A DNA stretch of 64,000 nt, from assembly GCA_020639155.1 (NCBI GenBank), contig JACKHF010000001.1, positions 620,001 through 684,000 of the forward strand, read 5' to 3'. The stretch is from Phycisphaeraceae bacterium. GTDB taxonomy: Bacteria; Planctomycetota; Phycisphaerae; Phycisphaerales; UBA1924. Below the pieces are notes generated by a model that worked only from the letters and a program-made list of their open reading frames with translations, was not told the origin of the DNA and ran no database searches. Every line of letters begins with the position of its first letter. Within the stretch, counting starts at the first letter, position 1. This document shows positions 16,307 through 24,911 of the stretch, piece by piece. Made by a program: the position numbers and the translations under genes.

Positions 16307-17010
16307 GGTGTAGCCTTTCCTCTGGTTGCATGAGTGCGACGACGACGCAAGAAGAGGGGTGCAACTGCACATATCGCCATTGACCCCGGTGACGGAACCA
16401 GATTGCTCTCTACCCATTCAATGGCCGCATCGTGTTCCAGTTCAGACAATCCCCAGTTAAACACAATGAACGCGCTGTCGGTCACCCCGTACCCTGTGTT
16501 CTCCAACTCGAATGTCATCTCAAGCAAATAGATACCACTTGATGCGGGCGAGTTGAGAAAGAACTCGTAGTGCTCATCAAATCCGGCAGGTCCAACATCG
16601 AACCCAAACCCTGGCACGGGCCCTCCACCTGTTGTCACACTGAGTGGCCCATACTCAATGTTCATCGTCGAAGCACTGGGAGATAAAAATGCTGAGCCAT
16701 CCCATGCAAGCACAGACGCCGCAACATCAAATCGAAGTGTTGCAGCCGGAAATACGCCTGCCTCTCCAAACAGACCGGGCTCATCAACTGTCACAAATGA
16801 TCCAACCTGAGCAAAGTCCGCGCCAAAGACACGTTCTCCGGGAACAACAATCTCCTGACCAGAAGGCAGAACAACAACCTCACCGATCAGCAACTGGTTA
16901 TTCTCGATTGTCAAGCCAATATCAGCACCATGATCCAGCTGCGCGAATGCACTCGACACGCAAACGCCAAGCGCACATACAGCACCTATTCTGATTCTCT
17001 TCTCTTTCAT
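16303..17010 (-). CDS. Secreted protein with PEP-CTERM-like anchor, paralogue of the next gene
   Basis: A 235-residue exported protein with signal MKEKRIRIGAVCALGVCVSS-A. The body matches the downstream dockerin protein (VVPGERVFGADF, LAWDGSAFLSPS, SSGIYLLEMTFEL, DSAFIVFNW). The C-terminus differs: a Pro-rich VPSPGS, a short hydrophobic stretch and RRRR form a PEP-CTERM-like sorting tag, here followed by an extra ten residues. A GGAGGAGATC lies before the ATG. It is the first gene of a two-gene operon in which the same fold is tethered in two ways. Function unknown. Confidence 0.8.
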   Translation of the reverse strand: MKEKRIRIGAVCALGVCVSSAFAQLDHGADIGLTIENNQLLIGEVVVLPSGQEIVVPGERVFGADFAQVGSFVTVDEPGLFGEAGVFPAATLRFDVAASVLAWDGSAFLSPSASTMNIEYGPLSVTTGGGPVPGFGFDVGPAGFDEHYEFFLNSPASSGIYLLEMTFELENTGYGVTDSAFIVFNWGLSELEHDAAIEWVESNLVPSPGSMAICAVAPLFLRRRRTHATRGKATP

Positions 17011-17134
17011 GTTCAGATCTCCTCCGGGCGGTCTTTACCCGATGCAAGGACAAACCGATAGCCCGTCGTGATAACACATCACAACTTCCCGCGCTGAACG
17101 TGCCCATGCTCAGCCCACCATCGATCGAAACAAT

Positions 17135-18325
17135 CTACTCATGTGCAACACGTGGATTGAACGCGTTGCGCTCTGGATCCGTATACACCTCCGCAAATGT
17201 GAGTGTGCTTGCGTGCCCATCAAGGAACACATAGTTCGACTTTGATCGACTGCTGTGCTTTGTTCGTTGTTTCCCGGAATGTGCGCCGATCTCCATCTCG
17301 AGCGCAGCAAGTTTGTACGCATTCTCGCTGCCACCGGGACCATCGCTCCACCCTTCCGCATGGACATGGTCTGCCTTTGCAAACTGTGCTGCGGCAGATT
17401 CATCGCCGAATGTCATCATCAGAAAGTGGACCGTTGCGCCGGGGTTGAACACCTTGTTGATATTGTCGTATGTGTCCTGCACAGAGGGAGCGAGGCTGTG
17501 GGTGGTATAGGAGTTCAACCCATAGCTTGTCCATCGTGCAACTGTTGCGTTGGCGGGAAGGTTTCCCTGCAACTGCAGATCCAGCGCCTCCTGCAACGAC
17601 AGATCCTGCGAGTTTCCACCCTGTTTGATCGGCCAGTAGGTGCTTGTGTCTACCGGTGATTGTGTGATCAACGCCCCGCCGGAATATTCGCGCAACAGAA
17701 TCGGCCACGCATTGCTCAGTTGTCCCAACCCGCCGTGGCTCAATCCCGCATCAACCAGCTTCCCCTTGTTGTCGTACGAGTACAGCGACTGCGCCAGCTC
17801 AAGACTGCGCATGTTCGAAAGACACTTCACCGTGCGAGCAGCATCTCTCGCACCGCCCAGCGCGGGAAGCAGAATACCAATAAGCGTCGCGATGATCGCA
17901 ATCACAACGAGCAACTCGATAAGTGTAAATCCCGCGCGCCTCCGCGAGACACAGTCGTCGCATCGTCCCCTCAACGTAATCTCATGGGAAGTCAGTTCGA
18001 ACCCATCCGGCAACAGCGACTTCAACCCTCCGGGGCAGCCGGTGATATCGAACATCCGATCGCACGACTGACACAGAAAGTGATGGTGGTGGTTCGCTGC
18101 AACCGATGCGAGTTCATATCGGGGTGGCTGATCAGGAACTGTCACAGGCGCGATCTGCTGCTCTTCCTCCCATCTGCGGATGGCGCGATACACAGATCTG
18201 CTGGACAGCGTTGGAAGTTCCTTCTGTGCTGCTGTGGTCAGCTCATCGACCGACAAAGGCCTGCCAGCGTGCTCCAGAGCGCGCCAGATGGCATCCTGCT
18301 GCTTTGTATTTCGTCTCTGGGTCAT
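17135..18325 (-). CDS. Fur-family metalloregulator fused in frame to a prepilin-like protein
   Basis: One uninterrupted frame of 396 codons joins two unrelated modules. Residues 1-125 are a Fur/Zur-type regulator: winged helix (LSVDELTTAAQKELPTLSSR, SVYRAIRRWEEE), metal-site histidines (NHHHHFLC) and two structural zinc pairs, CQSC (85-88) and CDDC (122-125). Residues 126-160 are a type IV prepilin signal, RRRAG then FTLIELLVVIAIIATLIGIL, with cleavage expected after Gly132. Residues 160-396 resemble the planctomycete DUF1559-like pseudopilin family, with a C-terminal His...LDGH motif. A TTG at 17974 could start a separate pilin but has no clear ribosome site. Palindromes resembling Fur boxes lie upstream (18401-18432). 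Confidence 0.82.
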   Translation of the reverse strand: MTQRRNTKQQDAIWRALEHAGRPLSVDELTTAAQKELPTLSSRSVYRAIRRWEEEQQIAPVTVPDQPPRYELASVAANHHHHFLCQSCDRMFDITGCPGGLKSLLPDGFELTSHEITLRGRCDDCVSRRRAGFTLIELLVVIAIIATLIGILLPALGGARDAARTVKCLSNMRSLELAQSLYSYDNKGKLVDAGLSHGGLGQLSNAWPILLREYSGGALITQSPVDTSTYWPIKQGGNSQDLSLQEALDLQLQGNLPANATVARWTSYGLNSYTTHSLAPSVQDTYDNINKVFNPGATVHFLMMTFGDESAAAQFAKADHVHAEGWSDGPGGSENAYKLAALEMEIGAHSGKQRTKHSSRSKSNYVFLDGHASTLTFAEVYTDPERNAFNPRVAHE

Positions 18326-18400
18326 GTGTCAGCATTGGCTCCATGTGGCAGACCAGCATGCAATCGTCAATCGATTGACAAGAAGATACAGGATTCTGTT

Positions 18401-18432
18401 GACATTGTCAAGACATTGACAATAAGATTGTC
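18401..18432. promoter_or_regulatory. Candidate Fur/Zur-type operator in a divergent promoter region
   Basis: Two palindromes lie side by side: GACATTGTC (18401-18409) and GACAATAAGATTGTC (18418-18432). The second has the 7-1-7 arm layout of Fur-family boxes, with six of seven pairs matching. They lie between the Fur-prepilin gene on the minus strand and the MerC-like gene on the plus strand, so one regulator could control both. Similar half sites (ATTGACA) occur just beside them. Confidence 0.5.
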
Positions 18433-18545
18433 TCAGATTCCATTCGCATCACTCAGCACGCCATCAAACGTTGTGCCGAGGGTTGTACTGTTGGGCTCAG
18501 TTCACATCGCCACGCCGGTTCCGGCACATTGCAGGCAGTTCACTC

Positions 18546-19139
18546 GTGGGTTCACCGCACACGCATCAACACAACGCATCGGATGGCGCATGCTGTGGTC
18601 ATGCATGCGCGTGCGCTCATGACCACATGCACGTTGCAACTTCGGAAGCACAATGCGCTCACGCTGGCATGACAACCCTCGACAAAGCTGGCGTATGCGT
18701 CTCCGGATTGTGTGCAATCCACTGCGTGCTGACACCAGTGCTGCTCTCAATCTGGCCGATGTTTGGCAAAGCCTGGGGCGGCACAGCAACACACTGGATT
18801 ATCGCTGCTTTGGTTGTTCCACTTGCTGTTGTTGCATTCGCAATGGGGTACAGACACCATCGACGTCTGTGGATCCCTCTGATTGCTGCTGTCGGTATCA
18901 CACTGATTCTGGTTGCAATACTCACACCGGGTATTGCACACCATCATCATGTGGAAAATGAGAGCGTCACTCTGCATGACCACGATGCGTCAGCACCGCA
19001 TACAGAGATCACTGAACAACACGACCACCACGACAGCATCCTCTCAGAGTCTGCTGTCACGATTACGGGAAGCCTTTTTCTGATTGTTGCGCACATCGCA
19101 AACTTGCGCCTTGCAAAGTGCGGCTGCAAAGCGAAGTAG
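18546..19139 (+). CDS. MerC-like membrane protein with His/Cys-rich ends
   Basis: A 197-residue protein if the GTG at 18546 is used; ATG 18669 or an upstream TTG at 18471 are alternatives. The N-terminus is full of His and Cys (HTHQHNASDGACCGHACACA, HDHMH). The membrane part has a MerC-like first span with a Cys pair (GVCVSGLCAIHC), three further spans, a His-rich loop (IAHHHH, HDHDASAPH, EQHDHHD) and a CGC end. MerC proteins move mercury inward, but no other mer gene is present; its position divergent from a Fur-type regulator suggests zinc or another metal. The transport role is inferred. Confidence 0.75.
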   Translation: MGSPHTHQHNASDGACCGHACACAHDHMHVATSEAQCAHAGMTTLDKAGVCVSGLCAIHCVLTPVLLSIWPMFGKAWGGTATHWIIAALVVPLAVVAFAMGYRHHRRLWIPLIAAVGITLILVAILTPGIAHHHHVENESVTLHDHDASAPHTEITEQHDHHDSILSESAVTITGSLFLIVAHIANLRLAKCGCKAK

Positions 19140-19144
19140 ACACC

Positions 19145-19735
19145 CTAACGACGACGACGCAGCGCCAGAATACCAATCCCTGCAAATGTTCCTACAGATG
19201 CTGGCGCGGGAATAACACTGATAGACACACCCGAGAGTTCGGGAGCGAAAATAGTCATATTCTCTCCAAACTCAATATATTTCTTCAATGCTCGTGTGAA
19301 TGTGGTGATATTCACTGATCGACTTGTGAAGTCTGTCGTTGTCCATGACAACGTCGCGATATGGATCGGATTCACTGGATTTCCGATGACCTGAGGCGGG
19401 TAGTGGATCTGGCCGGCAATAAGTGAGAGAGTCGGCGATCCAACACCGCCAACAGAGGTGAACGGAGGATCAAGCATCCCCTCATCAATGAATGACCATT
19501 GTCCATCACCAGCCAGGACATCAAGGTCTGCGCCCGCAAACCGATCACCGGGATTCTGAATGAATGTAACCCAGAGTTCGAGTTCGACCGTTGGATTGGT
19601 CGGTGTCACAAAGCCCGACGGATCACTGTAGTTCAACACTGCTACATAACTGTCTGTCCCAACTGGACCAGCAAGGCTCGCACTTGCTGCTGCAAGCACA
19701 ACAAACACAAACGGACCGTAACGCTCTATCGACAT
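19145..19735 (-). CDS. Secreted PEP-CTERM-like protein
   Basis: A 196-residue exported protein. The signal is MSIERYGPFVFVVLAAASAS-LAG and the C-terminal tag is VIPAPASVGTFAGIGILALRRRR. The body carries SWTTTDFTSRSVNI, the same W-x-T-x-DFT-x-R-x-V motif found in the tandem family at 39.5-43.9 kb, so it is a distant relative of that array. Start chosen at the Met before the signal peptide; the frame continues upstream for 23 codons without a ribosome site. Function unknown; it is probably processed at the cell surface by an exosortase-like enzyme. Confidence 0.8.
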   Translation of the reverse strand: MSIERYGPFVFVVLAAASASLAGPVGTDSYVAVLNYSDPSGFVTPTNPTVELELWVTFIQNPGDRFAGADLDVLAGDGQWSFIDEGMLDPPFTSVGGVGSPTLSLIAGQIHYPPQVIGNPVNPIHIATLSWTTTDFTSRSVNITTFTRALKKYIEFGENMTIFAPELSGVSISVIPAPASVGTFAGIGILALRRRR

Positions 19736-19838
19736 GGTAACCTCCGACAACTTTGGTAAGTGTGCCCCATTGTCGAGCAAACTGGAACTGTGCGCAGTAT
19801 ACATGAAAGTCCAAGATTTGCGTCAGAAAAACTGGAAA

Positions 19839-22235
19839 CTATGGACATCCCGCAGCGTACGCATTCCCGAAGCAGATGTAGTCAAAGATGTTCAGCACAC
19901 CGTTCTGATCACAGTCTGCCCGTGGATCGTTTGTCGAGTACGCGTTCCCGAAACAGATGTAATCGAAGATATTGAGTGTGCCGCTGCTGTCGCAATCGGC
20001 GTAGCAGATCGGCAGATCGATCACGATCTTCGGGTTTGGCATCAGTACAATCAGACCGATCCCATCATCGATTGTCACAATAAACTCGTCCGTTCCGACG
20101 CCACCTGTTGTGGAAATGAGCGATTTGTACACACCGGGCGCGAGCGGGAACGGGTTGCTCGCGGTCGTGATCATGGCGCTGGTCGGCGCGTGCTCAATGG
20201 TGATGTTCAGTGTTGTCGAGAGCACGGGTACGCTGTTTGCATCCTTCACGTTGATCGTCATCACCGCACCGGACCCCGTTGAAGCATTCAGCACCGGCGG
20301 CTCGAACTCAACCGTCGTTCTGATCGCGTCGGGCCGTCCGACCAGCGAGTCTTTCCAGTCATCAAACTGTGTCTGGAGCGTCTCAACAATGTCGGGGCCG
20401 GTCGTCGAATCGATCGAGTTCAGATTCAGGTAGTACGAGCCGGTCGCGCATCCGTCTCCCTGTGCAAAGGTGCCGTTGACGTTGTCGGCAACCGCAAGAC
20501 CAATCCTCGCTGGTGTGTTTCCAACAATGTCATTATCACCATCGTTATCCATGTCTGCGAGTTCGACACGAAAGACTCGCAGTCGCGGGTTCGACGTCTC
20601 CAAGTTGAGATTGCCATTCCCGTCACCATACAGGAACATTGCATCTGGGATGCCCGCGCCAACAACAACCGCATCGAGGTTCCCATCACCATTGATGTCA
20701 CCAACAGCGATATCCTGTACAGAACTGGTTGGCATACTCATTGGCGTACCTTGCTGGAACGCGCCGGCTTCCTGCAAGGAAAGCACAACATTCCGTTGTG
20801 TGATGCTGATCATTGCAACATCGGGTTCTCCCGAACCGTCGAAATCGCCAACCGCAAGGTCGTCGACCTGTATTCCACCCGAAATCAATGCCCCCTGAGC
20901 GAAGCCGCCGTTTCCGTTGTTTGAAAGGATGCGCACGCCGAGGCTTGCTTTGTCGTTATGCAGAATATCAAGGTCACTATCACCATCGATATCTGCAGCG
21001 ACGATATTCTGATGGTTCGGTGCCGGAAGCAGCGAGGGCAATCCAAACGATCCGTTCCCATTGTTCATCAGCACACTCACCGCACCAAGACCAGGATGGC
21101 CAACCGCGATGTCCGGCCCATTGATGCCATCAAAGTCGCCAACGCAAATATCCATCGGACCATCGAGCGTCGCAAAGGTAGTCATCGCACTGAATGACTC
21201 GTTGCCGTTGCCGAAGAACACTCCGACAGCATCAGAATCTGGCAGCGTACACACAATGTCCATGTTGCCGTCGCTGTTGAAGTCTGCTGTTGCAACCTCG
21301 CGTGCCCCCTGACCAACCGGAAGTGAGATTGCCGGTGTCTCCATTGTCACAACAGGACTGTGCGGCTGTGTCGTGTTGAAGAACACATGCATCGCAAGCG
21401 ACTGTGCAGCAGGACTCGGCGCAACCATATCGAGCAGACCGTCATTATTGAAGTCAGCAAGGGCAAGCCCGAACGATGCTGCTCCAGGAGGAAGCGGCCA
21501 CAACCCGTTGCAACCAACCGTGTCGCCAGCGCGAGCAACCATCATGTATCCTGTCGATGCGCTGCGCACAAAGCTCGCCGGTGGAGAGCCGCACGACATC
21601 GGCGCTGAACTCGAGCATGAGCACCGACCATCGCCACCCATCGATCGCGCAGCTTGCATCCCGGCCATAAGTCGGTCAGCAATACTCCCATCCGTCTGCT
21701 CAATCGCTGCAGCAGCTGCTGTGACGACCGGCTCTCCGGTCAGGATGTTCCCCTGCACGCTATAGACAATGTCACCGATCTGACCAGTCACACCACCCTT
21801 CCATTCGTTCGCCTGATCGCCGGAGAAGTTGCCGACTTCGCCAAAGACATTCGCGTATCCGTACTGGCGGGTCTGATGTCCTGTGTCGATCTGCGCGAGC
21901 TTGTCAAAGACCTCCTGCGCGCTCAGTCCTTCTATTGCTGCATCGCGCAGAATGACACGCGTGAAACCGGTGTTCTCAACAAAGGACTGTGCGGCACCAG
22001 CACCATACCCCGGGACAATCATCGGACTAGCGGCGCGCAGATCGAAGTTGCTCAGACACGTTGCAGAACCAACCGCCACTTCACCAGTTCGTGTGTTGAC
22101 AATCACAATGGACCACGTTGCATTCGCAGAAGACGCTGACAGGACCGCACCAGCGATCGCTGCGCACACCGCACTTCTGGATAGAACACGCGTAACGGAA
22201 CGGCGTACCCGATCGAAACGATCTGAAAACGTCAT
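19839..22235 (-). CDS. Large secreted protein: DUF1028 domain, FG-GAP/VCBS repeats, dockerin-like end
   Basis: A 798-residue exported protein built of three parts. After the signal peptide (AAIAGAVLSASSANA), residues about 40-250 are a DUF1028 domain beginning at mature TWSIVIVNTRTGEVAVGSAT; this family has an Ntn-hydrolase-like look with an N-terminal Thr. Residues about 280-620 hold at least seven FG-GAP/VCBS repeats with calcium loops (ADFNNDGLLDMV, ADFNSDGNMDIV, ADIDGDSDLDIL, GDINGDGNLDAV, ADMDNDGDNDIV), probably a beta-propeller. The C-terminus has two dockerin-like repeats ending GCP. It may be an extracellular hydrolase held on the surface; the substrate is unknown. Confidence 0.85.
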   Translation of the reverse strand: MTFSDRFDRVRRSVTRVLSRSAVCAAIAGAVLSASSANATWSIVIVNTRTGEVAVGSATCLSNFDLRAASPMIVPGYGAGAAQSFVENTGFTRVILRDAAIEGLSAQEVFDKLAQIDTGHQTRQYGYANVFGEVGNFSGDQANEWKGGVTGQIGDIVYSVQGNILTGEPVVTAAAAAIEQTDGSIADRLMAGMQAARSMGGDGRCSCSSSAPMSCGSPPASFVRSASTGYMMVARAGDTVGCNGLWPLPPGAASFGLALADFNNDGLLDMVAPSPAAQSLAMHVFFNTTQPHSPVVTMETPAISLPVGQGAREVATADFNSDGNMDIVCTLPDSDAVGVFFGNGNESFSAMTTFATLDGPMDICVGDFDGINGPDIAVGHPGLGAVSVLMNNGNGSFGLPSLLPAPNHQNIVAADIDGDSDLDILHNDKASLGVRILSNNGNGGFAQGALISGGIQVDDLAVGDFDGSGEPDVAMISITQRNVVLSLQEAGAFQQGTPMSMPTSSVQDIAVGDINGDGNLDAVVVGAGIPDAMFLYGDGNGNLNLETSNPRLRVFRVELADMDNDGDNDIVGNTPARIGLAVADNVNGTFAQGDGCATGSYYLNLNSIDSTTGPDIVETLQTQFDDWKDSLVGRPDAIRTTVEFEPPVLNASTGSGAVMTINVKDANSVPVLSTTLNITIEHAPTSAMITTASNPFPLAPGVYKSLISTTGGVGTDEFIVTIDDGIGLIVLMPNPKIVIDLPICYADCDSSGTLNIFDYICFGNAYSTNDPRADCDQNGVLNIFDYICFGNAYAAGCP

Positions 22236-22453
22236 GGCGCACTCTCCTCTTGAACGATTCGCCCGAGCAGCGAACGCCCTACCCCTTTCCCACAGTACGT
22301 ATTTTCTCGTATTGCAGAGCACGATGCAACACGGAACAGTCAAGACGACGATAAAGTGTTGTTCAGACCGTGTTGACCAATAAGATCGTCCTGTATTGAC
22401 GCTCAGGTCACGTCCCCATCAACTCAACCGAACAGATGTTCGCATACATGTGC

Positions 22454-23461
22454 TCAAGTGTGGAGAACCTCTGTCATCCGCTGGGAGATAAAACGCAGGC
22501 GCTCCATGTCGCCACCGCCAACTTCCGCACTGTACCACCCCGGCCGATCTGGCGAAACGCCATAGCCGATCTCATCCAGTGCTCGCATGACATTGGGCCA
22601 TCCGCATTCGTCGGCGAAATCATGCGATTCGTCCTTTGCCTGCCCGATCTCAACATTGAAACCGGCCCACTTGCCTTCCTTATCCGCACGTGTCCGCGAA
22701 TACGCCTTCACGTCGACTTTTACGATGCGTCTGCCGAGCGCGCGGATCCAATGCTCGGGCCAGCCATAGCGCACGATGTTGCCAACATCCATGTACCAAC
22801 CAATGTTGTTGGACTCCATGAACTCCATATACGCGCGTGCTTCGATCGGGCTCAGCAGAAAGTTGTTCCAGACATTCTCAAGTGCGATGGTGATATTGTG
22901 CTCCTGTGCGTACCGAAGCAGCCCCTTGATCTCAGACTGCGATCGCGTCCACGCATCCTCATACAGCACATCCTTATTCACAACGCCGGGTACGAGCAGC
23001 ACCGTTGTACCACCCACTGCGGCGCAGTCCCGGATCGATTGTTTCAATGACTCGCGCATTTCGGAGCGCACACTCTCGTCGGGATGAGAGAACGGCTTTG
23101 ACCAGTGCGTTGAGTTCACAACCCCAGGCACACGGATGCCGGTCTTCTCCATCGCGCTGCGCACCTCATCGACCTTGATATTGCCGGGCGAGTCAAGCTC
23201 GACACCGTCAAAGCCCGCATCGCGAGCAGCTGCAAACTTCTCCTCGATCGTTGTGCCGACACCGATCATGCCGACTTTCAAGGACTTCAGCACAGTGCGG
23301 GAAGTACCTTCAACACGCTTTGAATGCACTGGCGTAGGATAGCCCGCGCGCTCTGGCAGCGCAACCGAACCAGCACTTGATGCAGAGGCTACACCTGCAC
23401 CGAGCGCTGTCGCAGCGATCGACTGCGTGAGAAATGAGCGACGATCAAGTTCGTACGTCAT
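22454..23461 (-). CDS. Tat-exported sugar phosphate isomerase/epimerase-family protein
   Basis: A 335-residue TIM-barrel protein of the xylose-isomerase-like family. The N-terminus is a twin-arginine signal (LDRRSFLTQSIAATALGAGV). Barrel landmarks are GFDGVELDSPGNI, TVLLVPGVV, ITIALENVWN (metal Glu), IGWYMDVGNIVRYG (Asp) and IVKVDVKAY. In planctomycetes such proteins commonly accompany exported Gfo/Idh/MocA oxidoreductases in sugar turnover; that partner gene lies 13 bases upstream on the same strand. The exact substrate is not readable. Confidence 0.85.
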   Translation of the reverse strand: MTYELDRRSFLTQSIAATALGAGVASASSAGSVALPERAGYPTPVHSKRVEGTSRTVLKSLKVGMIGVGTTIEEKFAAARDAGFDGVELDSPGNIKVDEVRSAMEKTGIRVPGVVNSTHWSKPFSHPDESVRSEMRESLKQSIRDCAAVGGTTVLLVPGVVNKDVLYEDAWTRSQSEIKGLLRYAQEHNITIALENVWNNFLLSPIEARAYMEFMESNNIGWYMDVGNIVRYGWPEHWIRALGRRIVKVDVKAYSRTRADKEGKWAGFNVEIGQAKDESHDFADECGWPNVMRALDEIGYGVSPDRPGWYSAEVGGGDMERLRFISQRMTEVLHT

Positions 23462-23474
23462 CAGCAGCCTTTCG

Positions 23475-24833
23475 TTACATGAGCTTTGTTTGCCCAGGAA
23501 TAGCGACAATCGCGTCTGGCCTGTCATTCCAGCCCCAGTTGCCAGGATTGAGGTCCTCAACACTCCCCATCGCCTGATCCCATGTCACGATCTGGCCCGT
23601 GTAGCTTGCCATGCGCGCCATGATCGCCATCATCGTCGTGTTTGTCATGCGCTGCGAGTCGTCGAAGCGGTTGTTCGATCGTATCGCCTTGAACAGTGTG
23701 TCGTGTTCAGCCTGATACATGTCGTTGCTCGGCATGAGACCCGACCACGGCGTTTCTCCTTCGATAACATGCTTTGCTGCCCACGGATCCATTGTGCATG
23801 CACCCTTCGATCCGAGTATATATGCGGTATTGTCGCCCGGTGTATTAGGCCAATGACGGCACATGTGGTATCCGCGCCGCCCGCCATCAAAGTTGTACGT
23901 GATTCCGAAGCTGTCCCACACGTTTCCAGATGCAGGTGTCTCCGGACGTGTCATGCGACCACCAACACCGACACAACTGATCGGCGGCACATCACCGAAT
24001 GCCCATGCGATCCAGTCGATCGCGTGGATCGCCTGCTCGACAATGTGGTCGCCCGAGAGCGCGGTAAAGTACTGCCAGTTGCGCAGCTGAAACTCGGTAT
24101 CCGACCAGCCCGGCTGACGCTCGACCGGCGGATTCCAGCCCGACGTGTTGTAGGTTGACTGCACCGTGTGGACATTCCCAATACCGCCGGCAAGCAGTTT
24201 CTCGAATGTTTCTGCGACCTGCAACTGATGGCGCCAGCAGAACCCACTCATCAGCGAGAGGTTCTTCTCCTTTGCAATGCGCGCCGATTCCAGCACGTGC
24301 CGGATACCCGGCGCATCAACCGCAACCGGCTTCTCACAGAAAATGTGCTTGCCCGCTTCCACCGCTGCACGAAGATGCATCGGTCTGAAAACAGGAGGTG
24401 TTGTCAGCAGCACAACATCGCACGAGTCGATGACTTTCTTATACCCATCGAATCCGGTAAATCTGCGTGACGGGTCCACCTTGATCTGCTCGACCGCGCC
24501 GGGCTTTGCTTCGCGTGTCTTCACACGGCGCTCAATCTCGCCGGTAATACCTTTGAGTCTGCCGTCAATGCGATCCTGCCAAAGGTCCGCCATTGCGTAC
24601 AACTCGTTATTCGGATCTGCGCTGATCGCCTGGATTGCTGCGCCAGTTCCACGCCCGCCACATCCGATGAGCCCAACCCGCAGTGTCTCACGGTGCGACA
24701 CTGGTGCAAACCCAGCCAGTTTCGCAGCGGTTGCTCCAGCAAGTGTCGACCCAATCGCAACCCCGGCTGCTGCGCCGAGCACTTCCCGCCGGGAAACAGA
24801 AGATAGTACGTTCGTATGAGATTCTTCAATCAT
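23475..24833 (-). CDS. Tat-exported Gfo/Idh/MocA-family oxidoreductase
   Basis: A 452-residue NAD(P)-dependent sugar oxidoreductase. A twin-arginine signal (SVSRREVLGAAAGVAIGSTL) precedes the Rossmann fold with VGLIGCGGRGTGAAI. The catalytic region has FCEKPVAVDA (EKP motif with Lys) and DHIVEQAIHAIDWIAWAFGD (the His-containing active-site helix). The family oxidises or epimerises cyclic polyols and sugars, and exported planctomycete members are thought to use tightly bound cofactor. It leads a two-gene operon with the isomerase-like protein. A tatC gene for export is present at 53.6-54.7 kb. Confidence 0.9.
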   Translation of the reverse strand: MIEESHTNVLSSVSRREVLGAAAGVAIGSTLAGATAAKLAGFAPVSHRETLRVGLIGCGGRGTGAAIQAISADPNNELYAMADLWQDRIDGRLKGITGEIERRVKTREAKPGAVEQIKVDPSRRFTGFDGYKKVIDSCDVVLLTTPPVFRPMHLRAAVEAGKHIFCEKPVAVDAPGIRHVLESARIAKEKNLSLMSGFCWRHQLQVAETFEKLLAGGIGNVHTVQSTYNTSGWNPPVERQPGWSDTEFQLRNWQYFTALSGDHIVEQAIHAIDWIAWAFGDVPPISCVGVGGRMTRPETPASGNVWDSFGITYNFDGGRRGYHMCRHWPNTPGDNTAYILGSKGACTMDPWAAKHVIEGETPWSGLMPSNDMYQAEHDTLFKAIRSNNRFDDSQRMTNTTMMAIMARMASYTGQIVTWDQAMGSVEDLNPGNWGWNDRPDAIVAIPGQTKLM

Positions 24834-24911
24834 TGCGCGTCCTTTGTATCAGCAGAATCAGCGGTTGTTCGGGTATCAATATACACCATCCAAGCACATC
24901 ACGCAGTCAAA

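Noticed and set aside
17660..18622. 320-codon plus-strand frame across the Fur-prepilin gene
   Set aside because: Antisense to two well-defined domains, with an Arg/Gln/His-rich product typical of shadow frames.
18546..19139. Mercury resistance gene
   Set aside because: No merA, merR, merT or merP is present; a Fur-type regulator and His clusters suggest another metal.
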